Source: Dendrobium chrysotoxum
Taxonomy: Eukaryota > Streptophyta > Magnoliopsida > Asparagales > Orchidaceae
DNA length: 64,000 nt
Assembly: GCA_019925795.1 (NCBI GenBank)
Contig: CM034305.1
Span: 57,214,573-57,278,572 of the forward strand
Reading direction: 5' to 3'
The notes under the pieces are model-generated. The model was not told the DNA's origin and did not search any database. It saw only the letters and a program-made list of their open reading frames with translations. Made by a program: the position numbers and the translations under genes. Of this stretch, positions 8,461-19,047 are shown piece by piece; position 1 is the stretch's first letter, and every line of letters starts with the position of its first letter.

Positions 8461-10640
8461 AATATTGAGATTTCTTCACCTCCCTTGCACATTAAAATGC
8501 ATGTGGCTTGTGATTTTGCCATTATGTCATTCTCAATGTTACTTTTTTTTAAATTAAAATTAGTTTGCCCTGTTTGATTTTGTGCCTCTTCGATTTTTGC
8601 TCAGCTTTCTTATTTGACTTCCCGTGCTTCACTCAATCTGTTTATATCTCGCTTTGCTACGCCACCTTTCTTGTTCTGCTTCCCATGCTTTGCATGAAGA
8701 AGAGTTTCAAAAGACATGCTGAACAAGCATCTTCGCCTGGAGCTTGTGCATAAATATAGATCTCTTCCAAAAAAAATCTCTAAATTAGATTGAGGTTTTT
8801 CCAGGGGTTTTTGAATTTCTCTTTAAAATCTCTTCTATGGGAGTTGGATTCTCTCTTGATTATATCGCTTAAATAAGTTTTCATTTTCCTGCTTAGATTA
8901 GGAAAAGTGATTGATATTTATTGGTAATAATTTGTTTTTCTGTAATTTTTGTTTGAATGCTACTTCTTGCTCAGATATGAATTCTAATGCTTAAAGCTTC
9001 TCTTTAATGCCTTCAAATGACTTGGCCTTTGTAGATAGCCCAACATGCCTTGCTTTGGCTAATTCTCCCTTGAGTTTTTCGCCATGGCCACAACCCATCT
9101 TTTCTAGTGAGGACTCTTTTTTTTCTCATTATTTTTTTGGTTCATGTTTCTGAGTTATTATAATTATATCGGAACTCTCTATTAAATTTAGTAGTTATCA
9201 TTATGTTTAAATAGTTTGGTTGCAAATTATACATTTTCTTAAAATTTTGAAAAAAATTTTGTTCTTTTTATTTTCAGTCATATTTTCATGAAAAAAATTT
9301 GTAGATCTGATATGTAACATCAATGTACCGGTCAATCACTACTCCTACAACTATTGGATATGGAGATCTACATGCTCAAAACACTAGGGAGATGGTCTTT
9401 GATATCTTATACATGCTCTTCAACCTTGCCACTAGCAGAACTAGAAGTTTGTGAGTTATCAAAGCTTAATTCCATTATTGGCTAAGTTTATTTAAATTTA
9501 TTTGTATTTACTTTTCGATGGATGTCATATACTATAGAGGAACATATTACTTGCTGATATTTGCAAATTTTAATATTCTAATTGAATCCAACTAACTGAT
9601 AGAATTTAATAAATTTGTTTTCTTAAAATACAGAGATATGATCTATTAAATTTTTTTTTCATTACAATGGTAAGTTTATTACATCAGCCTCTCCTTAGTT
9701 TGAGCCTTCTACATTGGATACTTTATGGAAAATAATAATAATGTTTATAGTTTGATTTATCTTAGAAGAAGCATTATGCTTTAAAGTTATTTTCTTATAT
9801 TTGATTTTGTTAATTTATTCAAGTTATTTGTATTTTTTTTACTTGTATGGCTAAATTATTCTTTATAAGCAATATAATTTCATATTTGATTGTCCTTCCA
9901 ATGTTTGTTATTTTTATTAAATATAATAATTTTACTTTACTCACTTTTAGTTTTGTTTCATAAGTATATTTTTTTTGGAGATTTTGTGAATTTATTAGTA
10001 GAGTCCAGGGCATTGTTATTGTTTGCTTACAGAGCTATTCATTGTACCTTGCTTAATGATTGGCTCAAGTTATTCTGTTTTTCCATTATATTATGATGTT
10101 ATTTGAGTTATTTATGATGTTTATTATAGTTTTAATTGGTCATGTTATTTCAGTCCTAAAGATGGGCAGCAACTTGAGCACGCAAAGCAAATTTTGAGTA
10201 ATAATAGTTATTTCTTTTTTCCTTTGGGCTTTATTTTGATTTTTTTTAAGGAAATTGTTATATCATGAGTTATTTTCTTTATTTACCAGCCAATTCATTT
10301 GAATATTTCTCTTAATGCTTTTTTTAGTTTTTAATAACAAATTTTGTCTTCTGAAATGTGGTATATTAATGTCAAAAAATAAATCGATTGTGAACTCTCA
10401 CATTATACATAAATATGCTTTGGATCTTTAATTTGACCTTGATGAGTATATTTGAAGAATAATAGAAATCTATATGCCTTTTAATTATGTATAAATAATT
10501 TATAAGCATACAAATATTACATATAATATCATCTAGCATTTAATATAGATGATATAATATGCCATGAGTTTATTTTAAATTTTATGATAATATTTTTATT
10601 TTATAAAATTTTATTGACATGCATCATGTGCAACTGCATT
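8461..10640 (+). other. AT-rich sequence around the gene relics
   Basis: Apart from the K+ channel exon no protein family is recognised. A short exon-like stretch at 10152-10196 after TTATTTCAG (reading SPKDGQQLEHAKQIL) and a moderately GC-rich stretch at 9000-9110 may be further captured fragments, but neither can be assigned. The 62-65 codon open frames here look like chance in AT-rich DNA. Confidence 0.35.
9311..9454 (+). pseudogene. Shaker-type K+ channel pore exon relic
   Basis: The frame reads YVTSMYRSITTPTTIGYGD, then LHAQNTREMVFDILYMLFNL, then A-TSRTRSL and a stop. This is the pore and S6 start of plant AKT/KAT inward-rectifying potassium channels, including the GYGD selectivity filter and the TREM-FDI-YMLFNL helix. 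The conserved GLTAYLIGNMTNLVVH-type stretch between FNL and TSRTR is missing, an in-frame loss of about 16 codons. The fragment ends TTTGTGAGT, consistent with a splice donor. The conserved W of 'YWSITT' is R here. No other channel domain (voltage sensor, cNMP-binding, ankyrin) was found, so this is a single-exon relic. Confidence 0.75.
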
Positions 10641-10649
10641 TATACTAGT

Positions 10650-10650
10650 A

Positions 10651-10685
<35 letters not shown>

Positions 10686-10686
10686 G
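10650..10686. repeat. (GT)n(TA)n microsatellite
   Basis: About nine TG units run directly into about nine TA units. The sequence immediately before (CTAG at 10645-10648 followed by T) was considered as a Helitron 3' end and is only weakly supported. Confidence 0.9.
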
Positions 10687-10689
10687 ATA

Positions 10690-11677
10690 CATCACCAAAA
10701 ATCATCTTGATCATGCACGAATTTCAATGCATATTTGAATTAGAAACTCTCAATATTAAATTTGGGATCATTCGAACTTAGATCTCAACAAATTTATAGT
10801 CAAACTAAACATCTTGACAAGACGAATCCAATGACACTAGAATTAGTCCAATTGAAGAGAAGAAGAATGAGCTCTCTAGCATTTTCCAACTATTGCTGTC
10901 ACCGATGACCACCAGCTATTGCCACCGACAACCACCATTACACTGACGATCGGCATTAGAAATCACCACCATCTCCAGAATAATGACAAGATTTGACCTT
11001 GTTGTTGGATATATTTGTCCGCCTGTGGATATCAACTTTATAAAATCCCTCTTGGAAAAATTAAGCCTTATTATTGGGTATAAATTGTCATTCTACGAAC
11101 ATTTGATCTTTGTTATCTTCCTCTTCTTCAACAGTGAATAAAAGAGGATTCTTATATCACTTAGCACATAATGAATTTTGCAACTGAGCCAGGCCCATAG
11201 TTTATTCCCTTTCGAGATTTTTCACATAAAAATTTTTTCTGGTCCTAATCTTTTATCTGTTCGTGTTAAATTTTTGTACACTTCTAAGATGCAAAACATA
11301 AACTCTATCAATTTAAATTTTCTATCATGCAATAATATGTAAATAAATAAATAAACAAATAAATATATTAGTTGCTAACTAATATTAAGCTTATTAAATT
11401 TATGATCTATTTAATAATTAAATTATTATTTAATTTATGTAACATCTCATTTAATTTTGTATGGAATTAAATATTATATAGAGACCAAATATTATATTTT
11501 ATTTTATGATGAGCTGAAATAAAATAAATACAATTAAGTATAAATAGGGTCGTGGTCCTTGATATGGTGGGACTTGTGTAGATTATCGAGATTTATTTTA
11601 TCTGAGCTTAACTAAATGTGACATGCAAGATTTAAATATGATTATATTTTCTTTGATATATTAATAATTAAAGCCCA

Positions 11678-11725
<48 letters not shown>

Positions 11726-12560
11726 TATGCGCATCAAATATAGTAATAAAGTAATGAAGTAGAGTGTCAAACCCATGAGAAAGAGTTATGTTTACTTGCA
11801 ATAAAACTACTACTGTTTATTCTAATTATATAAGTTATCCTACTGAAATAAAAATGATATTTTTTAGTTCCTACCGTTAAATAAAAATAACTAAAATAAT
11901 TGATATATTTTAATAAAATATTTTGGATTGATGCATGTAAATATTATATTTTTCCTAATGATACGCTTAATTTTAGATATAGATCTAAGCATATACATCC
12001 CCAGATCTCTATTGAGCTTATAAGGGTGAAAAATGATATCTACTGATTTCTACAGTTTTAATATCCCTATAAAATCTAGAATATTTAAACATGCTATGTC
12101 TAAGCATGCTAACATTTTATATCAATACTCCTGATTATTATTGCATTTTTTTGTCCGGGCTATACATCACAATAAGTTTTAACTACACACATGACCTTAT
12201 ATGCATTAAATGAAGAACGAGATATATTAAAAATATTTATAAATTCTTTAGAGTACAAAAGTCTACATTAGTACTTAATATTCTATTTACACCATCAATC
12301 TAAAATAAGAGATCTAGCCAGATATATAAAAAAATAACAAACAAACTCATTTTTATTATATTCATAGAAGAATCAAAGTATAAGAGAAGTAGTAGAATTT
12401 TATTATCATGAAGGATCAAAATATGTTCTCTACACCCCTTTCTCCACTTATAAAGTTGCCTATACTAACACATACTAAACTTTCCCAGAGATTGTATCTT
12501 GCACTTCTCTAGCGTCTCTTAAATTTTACTTTAAGAGGATACTAGAGAAGTACATTAGAG
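10690..12560. other. Intergenic, no genes recognised
   Basis: Bases 10890-10985 hold an irregular CACC/GACGA-rich stretch. The rest is AT-rich with stop codons in all frames. No element termini are seen. Confidence 0.4.
11680..11720. repeat. (TA)n microsatellite
   Basis: A pure TA run of about 40 bp lies in AT-rich intergenic DNA. Confidence 0.9.
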
Positions 12561-13250
12561 ATGTATTAAATTTTACTCAAGTGACTGAGCTCCTTTATAA
12601 ATAGAACTGAACATCTATTTATAGGAAACCACAAAATGGCCTCAAGCGTCACGACGCTTGACAAGGTGGCACTGCAATACTTAAAGGTGAACTAGTGCAT
12701 CGGTGCTGACAAGTTTGCTCCATTGTGGCGCTTGACAAAATGTAATGATTACTAATTGAATAGACACGTTCTTTCGCTATGTCGGTCCTGGCTATAGGAA
12801 GTTGTAACTGCTACACTACAATGCTTCAGAAATCTGAGTGCTATGGTGCCTGTGTAGAGTTCTCAACACTGAGGCATTCGAATTGTAGCACCACGGCATT
12901 CATTTTCTGTAAAACCCGACGTACTAAGCTGAATGGTCAATGCATAAGCACTATTAACGGAGCGGTACTGCCTGTGATGCCGCTATAATGCTTACAAGTA
13001 GAGAGGATGGCGCTGCAATATCAAAAAATGGTGCTTCGACGGAGTTGATTTCAAAGTAGGAGCTTTGTTTCATCCGGCGCTACGGCGCTATGTGATACTT
13101 TGTATTTTTTATCATTTAAGAGTATTTCATATACAAAAATAACTAAAATAATATATTTTCATTGAAATGCAAATGTAATACATTGTATAAAATTTATACT
13201 TAATAAATTCTCCCTAGCTTAAACTCTTGATTGTCCTCAAATAATAAAAA
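12560..13250 (-). repeat. Gypsy-like retrotransposon spacer
   Basis: This region has moderately GC-rich, degenerate GGCGCTNCGGCGCTA / AGCACCACGGCA-type motifs followed by TTCTCCCTAGCTTAAACTCT and TGTCCTCAA. Such text is common in the non-coding internal or LTR regions of Tat/Athila-type gypsy elements, here in reverse orientation. It was recognised by style, not alignment, and no coding part or boundary is present. Confidence 0.35.
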
Positions 13251-14259
13251 AAATCTTCATTTTTGATTAATTTAATATCCAAAATAAAATTTAATAATTT
13301 AAAATTACTAAAATATAGTATAATACATCACAGTCTAGAAGTAATTTAGAATAAATAAAGTTATAGTTCTAGTTAAAAAAGTCCTTAATAATTATCCTAA
13401 TAAGTTACCCTTGTCATTGCTTATTTTGAATTTATATGCTATGAATATAGTATTGACAATTGAATATTGAAATGAATAAGGTAGCTTAAAAATTAGATAT
13501 GTTTATAGTTAAAATTAAAATTTCATTAGTTCACTATCACTTGTATTAGTTTTCTTATTTTATCCTTTGTAACTTTAAGTATAATGTTTCATTTGGACTT
13601 TAAGCTTTTAACTAACACCAATTTATGAATGTACTCTTCTTCTTTTCTTTCTTTCTCCAAATATTTATTTTTGAACTCTTTTTCTTTTTTCTTTTCTTTT
13701 CATTCTCATTGAGTACATAATTAATGATTTTGAATATCAATTTTACTTATATCTCTTGCGGTCTTAATTATTTTAATATAATGATTTAATAAGATCACTA
13801 GTTTCAATTTGAAGTTACTATAATTTCCAATTTTAAGTTACACATATCTATTCTTTAGCCTTAATTATTCATATATCAATTCAAAAGTTATTATAACTTA
13901 TAAATTTAAGACAAGTCAATAGCTTAGATGATCTAAGTTAGTTAATTATTAAGTATTTCAAACTATGAATTATAATGCAGTATTCATTCAAATTATAATA
14001 TAGGGTTTTATTATTATCCTAACTTTATATATTTTTTAATTATCATTTTTATTTTGGATAAATAAATAATAAAAAAGTGCATATGTTAATAAAAGATAAT
14101 GTTAAAAGTTAAGTTTAAAGTATAAGGAGAATAAAATTAAATGTAAATACAAACACATGATAACTATAGTTAATAGCATATGCTTCTTAAATAAATGATA
14201 AAACGACACATAACATGTGATACACTAACAACAAGATAACTAATGCTTAAGGCAGCACT

Positions 14260-16260
14260 CTACTACTCTAAATGACTATGGACACAAATTGGGTTGCCTC
14301 TCATAAGCATTAAGTTTATAATCTTCAGTCAGACTTGTCTAGATTTATCAATTTGGTTGGGGTACATCACTACCACTCCTCAAGTGATTTCCACTAGGAT
14401 ATATTCATTTCTCTTTAGTGTTGACCTCATTTTTGTATGAGATCGTTAACTTAAACTACTCATCCATCTGATGGCTAATAGCCACCCAACTGTCAATCAT
14501 CCAGTCTATAATCATTAAATCTATCAATCAATGTTATAAATATCCAGTCTACAATCTACAATCAAACATAAACCAGTAATCATTAATCATACATCCAACC
14601 TGTAATCAGCTAGTCACATCAATCAATCAAAACTTCAAATATTCAATCATCTATATTTAATCCTCTTTAATGAATCAATATCTCAACCCAACCAACAACT
14701 AGTCAATCAATCAATGTCTATATGCAGTTGCAGCCCTGTACTGCAACCAGATGACTCAGTACACTGCCTGGCACAGTACACTGGCACCCATGGCCTCCAT
14801 TATGCTCAAACCACTTCACTAGGAACCCCATACATAAAATCCAGCATCGTTGACCCCTTGAGTCAGGGATTCATCAAGATGATCAATTGAGCTAGCTCAG
14901 GCTTGCATAAGCATGTAGAATTTTTTTGTCAAATTAAAATTAAAATTAAAATTTATCCCCCAATTAGACTTGTATAAGCATGACCACCTGCAAAACATTA
15001 TGTATAAAAATAACATCCAAAGTGCCCTAGCTAGAGGTAATCTAATATGCGGATTATAGATCACATAAAATTATTATAAAACCAATAATAACTATCCATG
15101 CCATGCAACATCATACACCTATCAAGACAAAAATATTTTTTCACAATGTGTAGAAGTACATAAAGTCGGAATGGCATAACCTAAAGCTAGAGTTGGTTGC
15201 CCTAACAAATAATTCTAAGTGTATGCTAAACTATGTGGGTGTTAACCTATTAGGATTTAAGTTCAATTTCCTAATTTCAAATTTATTTAATATCCAAGGT
15301 GATTGCGGTTTAAGTTTTAATATTTTGGATCTTTTATTTAAGCTTTTAATGAATTTACAAAAGAAATTTTATTTTGTTTTAAATTTGTCGTATTTAATGT
15401 ATGTTATCGTTTGTTATTATTTTAGAAGTTTACAAGAGTTTGTTTCATAATTGTTTGACTTTTCTTTAATTTTAAATGAATTTTTAAGTTTTAGGCTAGC
15501 TGGAGAATTTATTTAATTTAGAAGTAAAAAAGAAAAGGTAATTAAATTATTTATTTAGTTTATTGTTTATTATAATTTTATATGTTTATAAGAATTTATT
15601 TCATTTTTTAATATTTTTTTAATATATTTTCAAATTTGTAGTTAATTTAGAGAAATTATTTAATTAAGAGATGAAAATGAAGTGTTTAAAAATATTTATT
15701 TAGTTTATCATTCATTATATTTTTATGAGTTTATTATTAATTTAGTAGGAGTTTTTTTTTTATTTTTCTTGGAATTTTAATGAAATTTTTAATATTGAGA
15801 TTATTAATTATTCAATTATAATTTTATTATTCTTTTTTTGTATTTTCTCTCTTCTATTATTTGTACTTTATTCTTGATATTTAATTTAAATAAATCTAAT
15901 CTTTTAGTGATTTTAACTTGGAAATTGGATTAATTTGAGTTTTTTCAGTTATTTTAAATTAGTTTTATATTTAATTTGGTTCTTTAATTGAATTTGTCTT
16001 TTAATTTTTTTTTATTCAAGTATGGTTATGATTTTAGAAATGATTTATTTTGCTATTATTTAATTTAAAGTTCTCATTAAATTTAAGCTTTTCATTGTAT
16101 TGATGAGTTCAATTAAAATTAATTAATTTATATTTAAAATTATTATTTAATTTAGAAAAGCAGATTTTTTTTTCGTTTTTTAGGGTTAAACTTGGATTTA
16201 TATGAAAATTTGACAATTGCCTGAATTATGATTTATGTTATTAAGTGAATGGCCCCTAAA
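14260..16260 (+). repeat. AT-rich dispersed repeat family, copy A
   Basis: The marker AAAGCTAGAGTTGGTTGCC (15181-15200) is followed by a long T/A-rich tract containing TTTATTTAGTTTATTGTTTAT and a TTTTCTCTC..TATTAT block. The same succession occurs at about 49290-50260 (copy B) and about 60230-61900 (copy C). All three are non-coding and in the same orientation. Bases 14424-14445 (GTTGACCTCATTTTTGT) also recur at 55468-55485. The family may be a long LTR. Boundaries were not found. Confidence 0.45.
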
Positions 16261-16490
16261 TAATTAAAGTTTTATATTCTAGTAACCTACACAAGGATAC
16301 ACTAAATTCAAATAATCTGCCCATAAAGTTAAAGCAAGCGCCAATATGCAAACGATAGGTTTAGGTTATAAATAAAAATAATAATGAAATAAAAAAAAAT
16401 AATTTTTATAAGGCTCTAAGGTTGGAAGAGCGCAAAAGTAAATTATATGGCTTACGAGACCTAGGGCTATCTAAGTTTTAGAATACTTAC

Positions 16491-16539
16491 CTACACCGGC
16501 CAGAGCGGGCCCAGGAGTATCCGGCCGTAGCACTTCCAT
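16491..16539 (-). CDS. Candidate first exon, unassigned
   Basis: On the minus strand a GC-rich island reads ATG GAA GTG..., giving MEVLRPDTPGPALAGVG, and runs directly into a consensus splice donor TAG|GTAAGTATT. Upstream (to about 16600) the sequence resembles a 5' leader with moderate GC. No downstream exon is recognisable in the AT-rich DNA on the left, so this is either an orphan exon left by rearrangement or a coincidence. The protein family is not recognised. Confidence 0.2.
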
Positions 16540-16625
16540 TTAAAAGAAATAACGACAACTGAGATCCTTAAGCTCCTCACTGTCCACATTGCCACCACCA
16601 TTCCTCGCAAATGACAAGCAAATAA

Positions 16626-16871
16626 GGCCTCGTTTGGTTGAGTTGGTGTTTATCTAAAATAGAGTTTTAGAAACAGATGTTTAGAAAAATGGAGTTTAAT
16701 AAAATGGAGTTTAGGAAAAAGCAGGAGGAGAATGGCAGTCGATTTTTCATCCAAAATGGTGTTTATTGGGAACATTGTTTGAGGGAAGTATCTCTACCAA
16801 ACAATAAAGAAGAAATAAATTTACCTTTTTTAAATGGAGAACGCACAAAAAATGTCCAATCAAATGAGGCC
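16626..16871. mobile_element. Tourist-like (PIF/Harbinger) MITE, 246 bp
   Basis: The element starts GGCCTCGTTTGGTTG and ends CAATCAAATGAGGCC, giving 13 of 15 matching TIR positions. It is flanked by TAA at 16623-16625 and 16872-16874, the 3-bp TWA duplication of PIF/Harbinger elements. The interior repeats ATGGAGTTTAG-type words. It has no transposase. Confidence 0.85.
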
Positions 16872-17030
16872 TAAGAGAGAAATAGTGGTTAGAAATTATT
16901 TGGAAAGCGATGAATGTAAATTGGGTTTGAAAGGAAATGAACATTTACCTTTCTTTGAGCTTCTTTGCTAATTTTGTTTAATGTCTGGACTTCAAATTTT
17001 GAATAGGTGTTTGTATTTTTGAGATTTAAG

Positions 17031-17420
17031 GTGCATTCGGGACGGCTGCAGCTGTCGGTAAAGCATGTTATAAAATTGTCATACAGAAAGCTGCTTCCTG
17101 AAATTGCTGTACAGAAAACAGTATATTTTGTTTGGGAGGTATAACTGTCGAGTTGTTGTGCTGCAGCTGTATGTGAATAAATTACCTCTATACCCTTATG
17201 TATTGAGATGAAAAGAAATTATGTAAATGTCAAATTTTTTAAAAAAATGTATATACTAACAAACTAACAATTCTAAATTAAAAATTATATCCACTTTTAT
17301 GAAATATTTTATAACTTTTAAATATTATAATATAATTTTTTTTATAATTTACTATCATATTTTAAAATAATCTGGAAAAAAAAATATTATCTGCTATATT
17401 ACTTCATGAATGCAGCTTGA
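17031..17420. repeat. Possible MITE remnant
   Basis: Begins GTGCATTCGGGACGGCTGCAGCTGTC and contains an internal TTTTGTTTGGGAGGTATAACTG and GCTGCAGCTGTA. The style matches MITEs whose ends are GC-rich and hairpin-forming. The opposite end is not clear and no target duplication was found. Confidence 0.3.
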
Positions 17421-17757
17421 ATCTAATCCAAAAAACAATAACTAATTCCAAGTAAAATTATATAATTTAGAACACTATGAGATGATTGGATTTCACATAA
17501 TCCCATTGGACAAAACAAGTCACTTAAATCGCAGGAGAAATAACACACTCCCTCCCATTATTGGATTTCATAAAATACCCACCCAATGTAACAAACCACA
17601 TAAGCACAATAACTGCAACCAAAGTCAAGAAACAACAAACAAACCGTCTAGAAAAGCAAGTAAAAGTTTCTCAGATCAGTGAAACAATAAGTGAAAACAA
17701 GAATCCAAACAAAAAGACAGACTAGAATGCATCCGATTGCCACAACAACCAAAAATC

Positions 17758-17984
17758 TGTTGGATATTTTCAAACCCAAGCAACACGTCGTTTCATTTAG
17801 TTTTGTTTTAATTAGTTATTAGACAAATTTTAAAACTGTATTTTGTTTCTCTGTGAGTGTATCCCGAAACAAGACAAGTCTGTTTTTTTTTTCTGCTCTC
17901 GATTTTTTTTCTTTGCCCTGTGAAACATCTTGCGAACAGAATTTTTTTGTTTCATTTTTCTATTCTGTTTTTGTGGTTCTATCA
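17758..17984 (+). repeat. 5' LTR of the copia element
   Basis: 227 bp, TG...CA ended, followed one base later by the primer binding site. It is short for copia LTRs. No canonical TATAAA is obvious; the T-rich R/U5 part resembles other short plant copia LTRs. Confidence 0.95.
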
Positions 17985-17985
17985 T

Positions 17986-17997
17986 TGGTATCAGAGC
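17986..17997 (+). other. Primer binding site (initiator tRNA-Met)
   Basis: TGGTATCAGAGC is complementary to the 3' end of plant initiator methionine tRNA, the usual copia primer. It lies one base after the 5' LTR. Confidence 0.95.
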
Positions 17998-18008
17998 CCG
18001 GTTGGAGA

Positions 18009-18960
18009 ATGGCGGCGAGTTCAAGCAGCAATAATTTGCAACCTCAGTTGCCCAAGTTCATGGGGAAGAACTACAATCAATGGAGTATTCAAATGAGGGT
18101 GTTGTATCAATCTCAAGAGTTGTGGGAGATTGTAGAGAGCGGTTTTTCAGGAGCCCGAAGTTGAGAGAGATTTGAATCAAAGACTTCTTCAAGAATTGAA
18201 AGAAAATCGGAAGAAGGATCGGAATGCCCTTTTCTTCATCTATCAAGCGGTAGATGAAATTATTTTTGAGCGGATCTCTACGGCGAAGACTGCGAAGGAG
18301 GCTTGGGATACACTACATGCTTCTTACAAAGGAGATGAGAAAGTGAAGATGGTACGTTTACAAACTCTACGAAGCCAATTTGATATGTTGAAGATGAAGG
18401 AGTCAGAAAGTGTGGAAGAATACTTCAATCAGGTAATTGCCATTGTTAACCAATTGAAGTTGAATGGAGAACTTGTAGAAGATAAAAGGGTTATTGAGAA
18501 GATCCTACGAAGCTTGACCAGAAAATTTGAAGCCACGGTGGTAGCCATAGAAGAGGCAAAGAACATAGAGAAAATGTCCATTGAAGGGTTGCTTGGATCT
18601 CTTCAATCTCATGAATTAAGGTTGAAGCAATATGATTCGACACCACTTGAGGAAGCCTTCCAAACTCAAGTGGCATTGCGTGGGAATTTCAGAGGTGGCC
18701 GTGGAAGAGGTTTTGGTAGAGGAAGAGGCTCTTTTGGTGCTAGAGGAAGAGATCATGTTGGTAGAGGAGAACCTACACAAAGTGATGGAGGCGAAGTTCA
18801 AGGTGGAGCTCATGGTGATGGAGAAGGTGCACGTGGTCGTGGACATGGCTTCAGAGGCAGAGGAAGAAACAACCTTGCCAATATCAAATGCCACTTTTGC
18901 AAAAGGTACTGACACACTTATCGATTTTGTTGGAAGAGACAGGAGACTGAAGAGGCAAAT
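18009..18960 (+). pseudogene. gag: copia gag (nucleocapsid polyprotein), broken
   Basis: The start ATG at 18009 opens MAASSSSNN, then the UBN2/retrotran_gag pattern (KNYNQWSIQMRVLY) up to 18164, where the frame is lost at a T-run near 18145. The continuing frame (18172-18912) carries the rest of the gag domain (WDTLHASYKGDEKVKMVRLQ, FDMLKM..ESVEEY) and an RG/RGG-rich linker of about 45 residues. The CCHC knuckle follows (C at 18889, C at 18898, H at 18913, C at 18928). A TGA at 18910-18912 replaces the residue just before the knuckle histidine. Gag forms the virus-like particle and binds the RNA. The RGG-rich linker is a visible peculiarity. Confidence 0.9.
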
Positions 18961-19047
18961 GTAGATATGGTGCAAGAAAAAGAAGTGGAGAAAGGTGAAG
19001 ACACAATATTTCTTACACATAGTAAGGAGTTTGGTGATTCAGGAGAT

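Noticed and set aside
10616..10648. Possible Helitron 3' end: small hairpin (ACATG/CATGT) followed by CTAG and T
   Set aside because: The stem is only 5 bp and AT-rich and the spacing is unconvincing. It was not used to define the Helitron.
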